From assembly GCA_965197555.1 (NCBI GenBank), contig OZ240213.1, positions 3,348,001 to 3,412,000 of the forward strand: 64,000 bases of DNA, read 5' to 3'. The translations under genes and the position numbers were made by a program. Shown in pieces: positions 42,911 through 51,690 of this stretch; position 1 is the stretch's first letter; each line of letters opens with the position of its first letter. The notes under the pieces were generated by a model. The model saw only the letters and a list, made by a program, of their open reading frames with translations. It made no database searches and was not told where the DNA came from. Source of the DNA: G965197555 sp965197555. Its GTDB lineage: Bacteria; Chloroflexota; Dehalococcoidia; Lucifugimonadales; UBA3495.

Positions 42911-43309
42911 TCAGAGCTGCGCAATACCTGCATTGGCACAGTCCTCATCTTCTTGGGACGTGCCGCCTCCCACACCGCAAGCCCCTTCGACGACACCATT
43001 GCGGACGATAGGGACGCCTCCCTGGCTGGGAATTCCGTGGCCCCCTTCGGCGGTCAGAATGCCTCTGATAATCGGGGAATCGGCCCGCTCCTGTAGCTCA
43101 CCGCTGGTTCTACCGAATGCCACCGAAGCAACAGCCTTGCCCTGGGCACCGTAGACGCCGGCCCAAATGGCGCCGTCCATTCTGTTGAACGCGATCAGGC
43201 GTCCTCCAGCGTCACACACGGCCACGTTAATTTTTATGTTAATTTCGTTGGCGTGGGACACCGCACCTTCAACAATCCGGTTCGCCTCAGCTAGAGAAAT
43301 TGCCATCAT
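42911..43309 (-). CDS. GlcG/HbpS family protein
   Basis: About 132 residues starting from one of two adjacent ATGs (43309 or 43306), because MMAISLAEANRIVEGAVSHANEINIKINVAVCDAGGRLIAFNRMDGAIWAGVYGAQGKAVASVAFGRTSGEL is the normal family beginning; a longer frame to 43339 seems non-coding. The C-terminus GGVPIVRNGVVEGACGVGGGTSQEDEDCANAGI is conserved. Relatives bind haem (HbpS) or occur in glycolate or propanediol loci; the role here is unknown. Confidence 0.88.
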   Translation of the reverse strand: MMAISLAEANRIVEGAVSHANEINIKINVAVCDAGGRLIAFNRMDGAIWAGVYGAQGKAVASVAFGRTSGELQERADSPIIRGILTAEGGHGIPSQGGVPIVRNGVVEGACGVGGGTSQEDEDCANAGIAQL

Positions 43310-43517
43310 CCATCTCCATCTTATGTTGAGTGAAGCCATTCTACCTCAGGCAAGATTCCCCGCCAACATCCTGCAACGGCAGACTCCGCTACTGGCTAGA
43401 AAGGGTGGCTAGGAAACTGAATCGCCAGGTCCCACGTAACGAGGTTATATTCCCAAACGGGCAGTGAATAGTAGTGTCTAACGTGATGGTATACTTCAAT
43501 CCAACGGAGCCTAATTC

Positions 43518-44357
43518 ATGCTGACAAAGCGCATAATCCCCTGCCTGGATGTCGACGCGGGAAGGGTTGTTAAGGGCATCAGCTTCGTCAACCTCAGAGA
43601 TGCTGGAGACCCAGCGGAGTTGGCTGCAATTTACGACCAAGAAGGGGGCGACGAGCTTGTCTTTCTGGACATTACTGCCAGCTCCGACTCTCGAGACACC
43701 ATGGTGGACGTGGTGCACAGGGTTTCGGACCAAGTCTTCATTCCGCTGACTGTGGGTGGTGGCATCCGCACCATCGAGGATATACGGGGGATGCTCAAGG
43801 CGGGTGCTGACAAGGTGTCTGTTAATACTGCCGCTGTTAACAGCCCCGACCTCGTTAAGCAAGGGGCGGCCCAATTTGGCAACCAATGCGTTGTCATTGC
43901 CATAGACGCCCGGAGGGTTCAACCGAAGGAATCTCTCGGCACAGTCTCCCGAGACCCGGTCAATCAAAGTGACCTTGTGCTGGAGCAAGAGTCGCAATGG
44001 GAGGTCTACACCCGTGGCGGTCGCACTCCTACCGGATTGGATGCGGTGAAGTGGGCCGTCCGGGCGGTCGAGCTAGGCGCGGGGGAGGTGCTTTTGACCA
44101 GCATGGATGCCGACGGGCAACTGGCCGGCTACGACATAGAATTGACCAGAGAGATTTCCCAGGCGGTCCCGGTGCCGGTCATCGCCAGCGGTGGCGCCGG
44201 TAACTTGGAGCATCTTTACCAGGCTTTCACAGAAGGCAAAGCCGATGCCGTGTTGGCCGCTAGCATTTTCCACTTTGGCACCTATTCCATAGGGCAGGCC
44301 AAAGACTATCTCACCAGCCGCGGTATACCGGTACGTCCTCAACCGGAAGAATCTTAA
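43518..44357 (+). CDS. hisF: Imidazole glycerol phosphate synthase cyclase subunit
   Basis: 279 residues of the (beta/alpha)8 HisF barrel. The catalytic aspartates are Asp11 (IIPCLDVDAGRVVKG) and Asp130 (VVIAIDARR). Phosphate loops include VGGGIRT, ASGGAGN and AASIFHFG. About 26 residues longer than usual because of an insertion at 134-160, just before WEVYTRGGRTPTGLDAV. HisH, the glutaminase partner, is not in the window. It heads a run of hisF, a HAD hydrolase and hisIE with short gaps. Confidence 0.95.
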   Translation: MLTKRIIPCLDVDAGRVVKGISFVNLRDAGDPAELAAIYDQEGGDELVFLDITASSDSRDTMVDVVHRVSDQVFIPLTVGGGIRTIEDIRGMLKAGADKVSVNTAAVNSPDLVKQGAAQFGNQCVVIAIDARRVQPKESLGTVSRDPVNQSDLVLEQESQWEVYTRGGRTPTGLDAVKWAVRAVELGAGEVLLTSMDADGQLAGYDIELTREISQAVPVPVIASGGAGNLEHLYQAFTEGKADAVLAASIFHFGTYSIGQAKDYLTSRGIPVRPQPEES

Positions 44358-44383
44358 GGGACATTCGAGAAACACACCGGCTT

Positions 44384-45091
44384 ATGAGCACTATTACAAC
44401 GGTAATCTTTGACATGTACGACACCCTGGTGCAAAACGACCCTCGCCGGTGGCGTTCAACTTTCGAGGAAATCATCCAAGAGCAAGGGCTGGATACTAAC
44501 TTCGATACTCTGTGGCGAGAGTGGCATGCGGTAGACCAAAGATTCCGGGCATTCCGCGTCCAGGAAGGCTCCCCTTTTCATACCTACCGTCAAGGATGGA
44601 GGAATGCTTTTGTCCAGTCGTTCGCCAACCTGGGACTCAGCGGCGATCCCGAAGCAGCCGTAGACAAGTCAATCAGCGACCTTTCACGCAGGCCGCCGTT
44701 TCCTGATACCAAGGAAGCCCTGAAGCTTATTCAGCAGCGCTGGCGGACCGCGGTAGCCTCCAATGCGGACGACGACTACTTATTACCCAATCTGGAAGAG
44801 TTGGGAGTTGCCTTTGACGCTGTTGTGTCATCTGAAGAGGTACGTAGCTACAAACCTCACTCCGCCCTCTTCCAAGAGGCGTTGCGGAGGCTGGGTATTA
44901 GCGCGTCTGAGGCCGTATACCTGGGCGACCGACAGTTCGAAGACGTGCTAGGCGCCAGTCAGGTTGGTATTGTCGCCGGGTGGGTCAACCGGCCTCAGGC
45001 CGATCTCGACCCTGAATTGCCGGAACCGGTATTTCAGGTCAGAAGCCTTTTGGAGGTCCCATCGATTTTAGCCGCAAGGGATTTTACTTAA
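44384..45091 (+). CDS. HAD-family hydrolase
   Basis: 235 residues. Motif I VIFDMYDTLV (DxxxT), motif II VASNADDDYLL, motif III Lys in EEVRSYKPHSALFQEAL and motif IV YLGDRQFEDVLGASQVGI make a complete subfamily IA phosphatase with a helical cap at about 20-95. It lies between hisF and hisIE, overlapping hisIE by one base. The missing histidinol-phosphate phosphatase step of the pathway is a possible but unproven role. Confidence 0.9.
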   Translation: MSTITTVIFDMYDTLVQNDPRRWRSTFEEIIQEQGLDTNFDTLWREWHAVDQRFRAFRVQEGSPFHTYRQGWRNAFVQSFANLGLSGDPEAAVDKSISDLSRRPPFPDTKEALKLIQQRWRTAVASNADDDYLLPNLEELGVAFDAVVSSEEVRSYKPHSALFQEALRRLGISASEAVYLGDRQFEDVLGASQVGIVAGWVNRPQADLDPELPEPVFQVRSLLEVPSILAARDFT

Positions 45092-45711
45092 TGAAAGTCA
45101 AGCTGAACGAGCAGGGCTTGGTGCCGGCTGTTGCCCAAGACATCAATACCGGCCAGGTGCTAATGCTGGGCTATATGAACCCGGGATCCTTGAAGCGTAC
45201 GGTGGAAGGCACCCAGGTGTGGTTTTATAGCCGGAGCCGGGAAGACCTGTGGCACAAAGGTGAGGTGTCGGGCAACTACCTCAACCTGCGTGAGGCCTGG
45301 CTGGACTGCGACGGCGACACCATACTGCTCAAAGTAGAGCCGGACGGCCCTGCCTGCCATACCGGAGAAACTTCTTGCTTCTTTACCCCGATGGACGGCC
45401 TTCCCGGGGAGTACGAGACAGCGGACTCCGGTGCCCGCGTATTGGACGAGCTTTTCTCAGTTATTCGGGACCGTCAACGAGACCTGCCCGAAGGCAGCTA
45501 CACAGCGAAGCTGCTCCAGGAAGGACCGGCCAGGGTCGCCCAAAAAGTAATTGAGGAGGCCGGCGAGACCGCTATAGCTGCAGCCCAGAGCGACCAGGAA
45601 AACCTGCCCAAGGAGATGGCGGACCTGCTTTACCACTCCCTGGTCTTGCTAGCATCCACGGGCCTCTCTCCCCAAGCGGTGTGGGACGAGCTTCGTGCCC
45701 GCCGAGGCTAA
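45091..45711 (+). CDS. hisIE: Bifunctional phosphoribosyl-AMP cyclohydrolase / phosphoribosyl-ATP pyrophosphatase
   Basis: 206 residues. HisI domain (about 1-110) with VLMLGYMNPGSLKRTVEGTQVWFYSRSREDLWHKGEVSGNYLNL, the metal-binding WLDCDGDTILLKVEPDGPACHTGETSCFF block, then a HisE helical domain from about 120 (LFSVIRDRQRDLPEGSYTAKLLQEGPARVAQKVIEEAGETAIAA, then EMADLLYHSLVLL). Carries out two successive steps of histidine synthesis. Starts within the HAD stop codon. Converges with the S51-peptidase gene, overlapping by four bases at the 3' ends. Confidence 0.96.
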   Translation: MKVKLNEQGLVPAVAQDINTGQVLMLGYMNPGSLKRTVEGTQVWFYSRSREDLWHKGEVSGNYLNLREAWLDCDGDTILLKVEPDGPACHTGETSCFFTPMDGLPGEYETADSGARVLDELFSVIRDRQRDLPEGSYTAKLLQEGPARVAQKVIEEAGETAIAAAQSDQENLPKEMADLLYHSLVLLASTGLSPQAVWDELRARRG

Positions 45712-46400
45712 CCTAAAACCCCCGAAGGCAACTGCTCTCCGGACTCGAAAATCTGCCAGGAACCGCCTTGATACAGGGTAACCTTACCCGACCCCACCAC
45801 CTTCCATTCCCCGGCGCCACCCAAGCACCCGGTCCTCGCGTCGACGCCTAGCACCGTATGGTCCCCAGGGACATTATCCCGAAGCGTCCGAATGGTTTCT
45901 TCTGGGTCGCTCCTTTCGTGATGGGGCAGGACCGTTGTCCGTGGAACAACCCCCAAGGCTTCGGTCCACGGTCCCCCTCCGGGTCGTCTCATGAGAGAGC
46001 CCATAACCATCGCGCCCGCGCTGGAGCCCCCTAAGACGGCTCCCCTATCCACTGCTGCCAGGATGGTCCGCAACAATGCTGAGCTGCGCAGCGATTCCAA
46101 CAGATGGTCCGGATTTCCGCCGGTAAAATATATTACGTCAGCGTCTTCAGCGGCCTGGATGAAACCTGGGTCGTCGGCCTGGCTCCGGTCCAAGACCATC
46201 AACCGGTCCGCATCTCCGCCCAGGTTCCCGAAGTGGGTAACCCCATCATTGGCAGCTTTTACTGGCCCAGTTACCGCCGCAGTGGGGATAATCAAGACTC
46301 GGGCCCGCTCTTTACCAGAAGCCCGCATAATCTCCCGGTCCATGTCTTCGCAGCCCCGGCGGAATTCTTCACCGCCTACCAGGGCAATAGCTCCGGCCAT
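45708..46400 (-). CDS. Peptidase S51 / cyanophycinase-like protein
   Basis: 230 residues with the class I glutamine-amidotransferase-like fold. IALVGGEEFRRGCEDMDREIM at the N-terminus, IIPTAAVTGP, VIYFTGGNPDHLL, and the serine nucleophile elbow GAVLGGSSAGAMVMG are all present. Relatives are dipeptidase E, cyanophycinase and regulators; no further distinction can be made. It lies downstream of mgtE on the minus strand (gap about 40 bases). Confidence 0.88.
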   Translation of the reverse strand: MAGAIALVGGEEFRRGCEDMDREIMRASGKERARVLIIPTAAVTGPVKAANDGVTHFGNLGGDADRLMVLDRSQADDPGFIQAAEDADVIYFTGGNPDHLLESLRSSALLRTILAAVDRGAVLGGSSAGAMVMGSLMRRPGGGPWTEALGVVPRTTVLPHHERSDPEETIRTLRDNVPGDHTVLGVDARTGCLGGAGEWKVVGSGKVTLYQGGSWQIFESGEQLPSGVLG

Positions 46401-46441
46401 ATCTGACTCCCTTTATTGTGGTAGTACGCCGTTGCCGGCTA

Positions 46442-47854
46442 CTACACCAGAAATTTGACGAACGCGGCCGCCAGTCCAAGAAAAAGCAAGAAACCAACAA
46501 CATCGGTAAAGGTGGTGACGAACACAGCCGAAGACACCGCCGGGTCCATCCGCAGGTGGCGCAGCAACAGCGGCACTCCAGCCCCGGCCAGGGCCGCAAC
46601 CAACATATTCCCCAACATGGCGCAACCCAGCACTATACCCAGGGTTAGATTGTTCTTCCAGCCCCAAGCCACCAGTCCCACCACCAATCCCAGCAGCGCC
46701 CCGTTAATCAATCCTAGTGAGAGCTCACGAGCCAGAAGACGCAGCCCCATGTGGCGGGGAATCTCGCCTAGGGCCATGCTCCTAACCACCAGGGTCACTG
46801 TCTGGGTGCCGCCAATCCCTCCTTGCCCGGCCACCACCGGCAGAAACATCACCAAAGCAACGACCTTGGTGATGGTGGACTCGAACAAGCTTATCATCAG
46901 CGCTGCCAGGAAAGCCGTGGCCAGGTTTATGTACAGCCAGGGCAGCCGTCTGCGGAGCGAATTACGCAAAGGGCCCTGGACTCGCTCCCCTGCCAACCCG
47001 GCCATGCGGTACATGTCCTCCGTGGCCTCCTCTTCCACCACATCCACCATGTCTTCAGCCAAAATGACCCCGGTCAGTTTCCCCTCCGGGTCGACCACTG
47101 GAAGCTGGTTCAGGTCGTAGCGCTCCATCAACCGAGCGCATTCTTCTTGGTCGGTATCCGCAGGAACGGCGATTAAATCGCGGTCGGTGATATCCCCTAC
47201 CAACGCATTGGCGCGAGCCAAGGCCAGCCGAGTCAGACTAAGGGAGCCGATCAAGCGGTTGCCTTCGTCAACCACCAATACAGAGCTAATATTCTCGGCG
47301 TCGGGACCCAACAGCCGCAACTGGTCCAGCGCGTTGGGAGTGGTGAGAGTATCTCTTACCACCGGATAGTCGATGGTCATGAGGCCGCCGGCGGTGTCGT
47401 CCTTGTATCGAAGCAAGGACTCAACTTCCCGGCTGTCCGCCATCGTCCCCAGGATTTCTTGAGACCTCTCTGCAGGAAGCAGTCTCAGGATGTCGGCAGC
47501 AACGTCCGGCCTGGTGTGGTCAAGGATGGGCGCCAAGACTGCGGGCGCGGTACCGGTCGATACCTCAACCGCCTCTTCCGGCGCCATACGTTCCAGAATC
47601 TCGGCGGTCGCTTCGGATGACAACTTTGCCAAGAGTTCGAGGACTGGCCCCCGAGATAGGCTAGCCAGTACCTCGGCTTGGTCTGCCGGGTGAAGTTCGT
47701 TAAACCTCTGCAGCGCTGACTCCAAACCAGCGGAGTCCATCAGGTGCCGGATCTCCTGGACCCATTGCCCCACGAGATCCCGCTGGGACCGGACCTGGGA
47801 GGTGACTGCCACACTGTGCTGACTGTCCGATTGCTGAATCATTGGTACCGGCAC
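46442..47854 (-). CDS. mgtE: MgtE-type magnesium transporter
   Basis: 470 residues. Cytoplasmic N domain (LVGQWVQEIRHLMDSAGLESALQRFNELHPADQAEVLASLSR and repeated MAPEEAVEV, LRLLPAERSQEIL), two CBS domains (about 135-260, with MERYDLNQLPVVDPEGKLTGVI) and five membrane helices from about 305, with the Mg2+ path motif VALVMFLPVVAGQGGIGGTQTVTLVVRSMALGEI. Mg2+-gated channel in the inner membrane. No M-box riboswitch was recognised upstream. Confidence 0.95.
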   Translation of the reverse strand: MPVPMIQQSDSQHSVAVTSQVRSQRDLVGQWVQEIRHLMDSAGLESALQRFNELHPADQAEVLASLSRGPVLELLAKLSSEATAEILERMAPEEAVEVSTGTAPAVLAPILDHTRPDVAADILRLLPAERSQEILGTMADSREVESLLRYKDDTAGGLMTIDYPVVRDTLTTPNALDQLRLLGPDAENISSVLVVDEGNRLIGSLSLTRLALARANALVGDITDRDLIAVPADTDQEECARLMERYDLNQLPVVDPEGKLTGVILAEDMVDVVEEEATEDMYRMAGLAGERVQGPLRNSLRRRLPWLYINLATAFLAALMISLFESTITKVVALVMFLPVVAGQGGIGGTQTVTLVVRSMALGEIPRHMGLRLLARELSLGLINGALLGLVVGLVAWGWKNNLTLGIVLGCAMLGNMLVAALAGAGVPLLLRHLRMDPAVSSAVFVTTFTDVVGFLLFLGLAAAFVKFLV

Positions 47855-48227
47855 TTACCCGGGCTGTTGATCCGGTGCGGGCCCGGGAAAATCAAGAGCG
47901 TCATACTTCAGAAAAGAAATCCTGAGTAAAGAAATCCTGGTCTTGCGGTACTAGCAGCCAAAATGAAACGCTGGAGTGGCAGACTGGCGCAAAGCCCTTA
48001 AATAAACAAATGCACAGGTCGCCTGTGAGAGCCGGGGCGTCAGGCGACCGTCTATACAGTAAACGAGGCTATCGCCCAACTCAACACGAAGCTAGAAAAG
48101 GACAGCGGCGCCAGAGCAGGTAGTCTCCAACCCGAGGCCGGTCAGCGAGAGTACTCTATTTGGGCTGGATAGCGGTGTCCGTAAGTTACTGTATGTATAT
48201 TACTTCTGAGCCTCTGGCCTGGATCAA
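47855..48227. other. Gene-free stretch between mgtE and the tubulin-like gene
   Basis: About 370 bases. The notable feature is a perfect 9-bp inverted repeat, GGTCGCCTG (48017-48025) and CAGGCGACC (48041-48049), with a 15-base loop. No T-tract follows it. It may end the upstream minus-strand transcript or belong to the mgtE leader. Confidence 0.5.
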
Positions 48228-49352
48228 TCACAAGGCCCACACTGCCCCGTCTGGAGCACTTTCCGCGTAGCTTGGCCGGGGGATTTCCGTGGACCAACCA
48301 AGCTGCTCGACCCGTTGTTTCATCTGGTCCAATCGAGAGAAGTCATTGATGCCGGACACCAGGGTCACCGCCGACAGGTCTTTGCTGTTACGATCGGGGA
48401 AATCACCGTACCGGACCTTCCCCACCGTGGTCATCTGCTCCAAGCGGGCTCTGCCCTTGGATATCGCTTGGCTGAAAAGATGCTCCGGCCTTCCGCAGGT
48501 AATAAGGGCTGCCGATCTGGCGCCACTCACGTCACAAGGAAAACTCAGGGACGATCTTTTGACGCTCTTGTCAATGATACTTTCAAGCTCGTTAGTGCCT
48601 GGCTGAATGCCATGCCGCCAGAACTGGGTCTTGAGTTTGATCCTTTCGCCGTACCAGCCCAAAGTCGAAACGTCACCCACATGCCCTAAGGTGGCCCTGA
48701 TTTCCGAAGAACTGAATACCTCCTGAGGGGAAGGCCTGACTTCCGCAGCGCTCAAGACCGTGGTCAGCCGCTTGGCTAGGTCCCGGTTGACCCTGGTGTA
48801 CATTTCTTCCACCGATTCCCGCGTCACCACGTCCTGCTCGTACTGCTGGTTGTCCACCAGCAGTGTGTTGTCGAAATAGTGGCTCCACAGCTCGAAGCTC
48901 TTCAACGCGTTGGCCAGCGACATGGCCTCTTTCTCAGGAGGCATCCCAGTCACCGAGGGAATAACACCCACACCGTAGACCGGTAGCTTATGTGTTTTTT
49001 TCAACTCGTTGGCCAGCACGTAGGCCCCCCCGGCCCCTGTGCCGCCAGCCAAACCGGCCAAGACCCAGTAGGCCTCCGGCTCCAGGCTGTGGCCCACTTC
49101 GTCGATCCGGTCCATGATCTGAGACAGCGCTTTTTGGGCTATCTCCGCGCCGAGGTCTATATTGGCGCCTACACCCCGCCCCTTCAACGCATACTTGCCG
49201 ATGAGAACCTTTTCGCGGATGTTCATCAGCCCGCCTAGGTCGGCTTCTTCGGTGTTAACGGCGATGGTGCGATATATACGCTTGTTCATAGCCTGGAGGG
49301 TGTTCGCGATTTTCCCACCCGCTTGACCAAACCCCACCCATAGGACTCGCAT
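48228..49352 (-). CDS. Tubulin/FtsZ superfamily GTPase, CetZ-like
   Basis: 374 residues. The N-terminal MRVLWVGFGQAGGKIANTLQAM is the nucleotide-binding strand, and VNTEEADL corresponds to the FtsZ 'NTDxQxL' block. KGRGVGANIDLGAEIAQKA resembles 'GAGANPxxG', and LAGLAGGTGAGGAYVLA (about 102-109) is the tubulin signature GGxTGxG. In place of the FtsZ T7 N-x-D-F-A-D loop stands EVFSSSEIRATLG, as in archaeal CetZ ('SEVINTL'). This suggests a divergent tubulin, perhaps acting on cell shape rather than division. Not part of a division (dcw) cluster; no ftsA or mur genes are near. The family assignment is fairly sure, the function open. Confidence 0.75.
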   Translation of the reverse strand: MRVLWVGFGQAGGKIANTLQAMNKRIYRTIAVNTEEADLGGLMNIREKVLIGKYALKGRGVGANIDLGAEIAQKALSQIMDRIDEVGHSLEPEAYWVLAGLAGGTGAGGAYVLANELKKTHKLPVYGVGVIPSVTGMPPEKEAMSLANALKSFELWSHYFDNTLLVDNQQYEQDVVTRESVEEMYTRVNRDLAKRLTTVLSAAEVRPSPQEVFSSSEIRATLGHVGDVSTLGWYGERIKLKTQFWRHGIQPGTNELESIIDKSVKRSSLSFPCDVSGARSAALITCGRPEHLFSQAISKGRARLEQMTTVGKVRYGDFPDRNSKDLSAVTLVSGINDFSRLDQMKQRVEQLGWSTEIPRPSYAESAPDGAVWAL

Positions 49353-49720
49353 GCGAAATTCCTCCTCCGCGAGATATTGGCTTTTCAGTACCTTGTATTA
49401 GCAGTGCTCCTGACAGAATACTGAGCGATACCCGGCTTTGGTTTGCCGGCTTAGGTTCAATAGTATTATTTTCGAGATTATGTTCACGACTTCTTCCAAG
49501 ACAGATTTGGACGGCTTTTATGTCAAATGGACAAAATCCATGGCCGATACTGAACCAAGTTTAGGTGGCCACATTAATAGGTCAATAATCACGATTCTTG
49601 CCGAATGCCCGGCCTGCTAGGCCCCGGTCCATTTATGCTAGTATAGGTTGGAACTCCGATACTCTAGCTGACCAAACCCGTCGAGTGAGGAGCGGAAAAC
49701 TTATTGGCGAGTCACCGACC
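49353..49720. other. Intergenic stretch upstream of argS and of the divergent tubulin-like gene
   Basis: About 370 bases between two divergent genes, AT-richer than its surroundings. TATGCT and TAGTAT words occur near 49637, upstream of argS, but no clear -35 stands in front. No RNA gene recognised. Confidence 0.4.
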
Positions 49721-51388
49721 ATGGTCTTAGACTTGATTCATAACTTGGTCACTCAAGCCGTGGAGCAGGCCCGCCGGGACGGTCTCCTGCAACTGGAAAC
49801 GATGCCCGAGGCCCAAGTGGAAAGGCCCGGCAATCCAGAACATGGGGACTTCGCGACGAGCCTACCGCTTAGGCTAGCCCGGGCCACCCGGATTAACCCG
49901 CTGCAATTAGCCGAGGAACTGGCCAAGTACTTGCCGGCCACAAAGGAAATAGACCGGGTAGTGGCCGCTGCCCCAGGATTCATCAATTTTTATTTGGACG
50001 ACCAGTGGCTCCAGCAGCAGGTGGAAACTGTCCGCGACTTGGGTCCAGCTTACGGTAACGCGGCTCTTGGCAAAGGCCAACGGGTGATGGTGGAGTTCGT
50101 TAGCGTCAATCCCACCGGCCCGGTTCACGTTGGCCACGCCAGGGGTGCCGTCTTGGGCTCTACCCTGGCAAACATATTGGAAGCGGCTGGCTATCAGGTC
50201 ACCCGGGAATACTACATCAACGATGCCGGAACCCAGATGGAGGCCTTTTATCGTTCGGTGTACGCCCGTTACAAACAGGCCCTGGGTCAAGCGGCGGATT
50301 TACCGTCCAACGGTTACATGGGTGAATATGTTGCCGAGATGGGCAGCCAAATTGCTGAAGACCAGGGTTCTCGCTTCACCGACATGGACGAACCCACGGC
50401 CATCAGGGAAATAGGCGCACTGGGACGCAACCGGATGGTGGACCTGATACGAAACGACCTCGATCAAATCGGTGTCGCCTTCGACAACTGGTTCAGTGAA
50501 AGCTCATTGTTCGCCGCCGGAGAATACGATGAAGCCATGGGCCTCCTTAGGGACCGGGGCTACTTGTTGGAGCGGGAGGATGCTCTCTGGTTTAGCTCCA
50601 GCGCGTTGGGTGATGACAAGGACAACGTCATTGTTCGCTCTACCGGGGAGCCGACCTACTTCGCTTCCGATATCGCCTATCATTACAACAAGTTCATCAA
50701 ACGAGAATTCGACGAGGTAGTGAACATTTGGGGCGCTGACCACCAGGGCCACGTTCCTCGGATGAAATCAGCTATTTCCGCCCTTGGCGTGGACCCGGTC
50801 AAGCTCACGATATTAATTTCTCAGATGGTGACATTGAAACGAGGACAAGAAGTGGTCCGAGCCTCCAAGAGGACCGGTGAGTTCGTTACCCTGCGGGAAT
50901 TGGCCGATGAGGTGGGCCAGGACGCCTGCCGTTATCTTTTCCTGGCCCGGACACCGTCCACCCAGATGGAGTTCGACCTAGAGCTAGCCAAGCGGGAGTC
51001 GGCTGAGAACCCCGTGTACTACGTGCAGTACGCCCATGCGCGCAACGCCAGCATCCTGAACCTTGCCCGTAGCAGGGCGATTGACTGGAGCGAGGGAGAC
51101 GTAACCCTGCTGACCGACCCCAGTGAACTGAGCCTCATTCGCGCCGTGCTCCGGCTGCCTGAGTTAATAACGCAGATGGCCCGCACCCTGGAGCCCCACC
51201 ATTTGCCTCACTACACTATGGAGTTAGCGACTGCGTTTCACTGGTTCTATGAGAATTGCCGGGTCATTTCAGCCAATCCCGAGGACAATGACTTGACCCT
51301 GGCCCGGCTTAAGCTGGTGGAATCAGCCCAGATCGTATTCCGGCGGGCTTTGGACCTTATGGGAATGAACGCGCCGGAACGAATGTAG
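49721..51388 (+). CDS. argS: Arginyl-tRNA synthetase
   Basis: About 555 residues from the ATG at 49721; a frame opening at 49598 adds 41 poorly conserved residues. Add1 domain at the N-terminus, then the class I HIGH region FVSVNPTGPVHVGHARGAVLGSTLANIL, YYINDAGTQM, and VVNIWGADHQGHVPRMKSA. The KMSK-like loop is RASKRTGEFVTL, the usual degenerate form in ArgS, and the C-terminal anticodon-binding domain is helical with LPHYTMELATAFHWFYENCRV. Complete. Confidence 0.95.
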   Translation: MVLDLIHNLVTQAVEQARRDGLLQLETMPEAQVERPGNPEHGDFATSLPLRLARATRINPLQLAEELAKYLPATKEIDRVVAAAPGFINFYLDDQWLQQQVETVRDLGPAYGNAALGKGQRVMVEFVSVNPTGPVHVGHARGAVLGSTLANILEAAGYQVTREYYINDAGTQMEAFYRSVYARYKQALGQAADLPSNGYMGEYVAEMGSQIAEDQGSRFTDMDEPTAIREIGALGRNRMVDLIRNDLDQIGVAFDNWFSESSLFAAGEYDEAMGLLRDRGYLLEREDALWFSSSALGDDKDNVIVRSTGEPTYFASDIAYHYNKFIKREFDEVVNIWGADHQGHVPRMKSAISALGVDPVKLTILISQMVTLKRGQEVVRASKRTGEFVTLRELADEVGQDACRYLFLARTPSTQMEFDLELAKRESAENPVYYVQYAHARNASILNLARSRAIDWSEGDVTLLTDPSELSLIRAVLRLPELITQMARTLEPHHLPHYTMELATAFHWFYENCRVISANPEDNDLTLARLKLVESAQIVFRRALDLMGMNAPERM

Positions 51389-51690
51389 CCGCCGCTCCCT
51401 ATGACTCAACCACAAAACCCGCTGCAACGAAACCTTTGGAGTGAAGTGTCCTCCCACCGGAGTCGCCTCTGTTGAATTGGTTTTGGTTTGGGTATAAGAT
51501 AGGGGCGATTATTCAAATATGCCCGATCCGTCTTGCCGCCGTTCTAGCCCGCCCCAAGGCGCCTAACCGGTGCCGTGTTCAGGTGCCCAGGCTATCAAAC
51601 GAGGGCCCGAGTGGTAGCCACGCCAGCCTGTAAGATTTTGGCAGTGTTGGTGATTTTGGGCGACAAATTACTGATAACACACTAGGCTAA
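51389..51690. other. Intergenic stretch before the ABC exporter
   Basis: About 300 bases without a gene. A TTGAAT (51472-51477) and TATAAG (51493-51498) pair has only 15 bases between, so a promoter is possible but not convincing. Confidence 0.35.

Noticed and set aside
47855..48227. M-box magnesium riboswitch before mgtE
   Set aside because: No conserved M-box blocks (such as GGTGAGGCTCC) are present on the minus strand.
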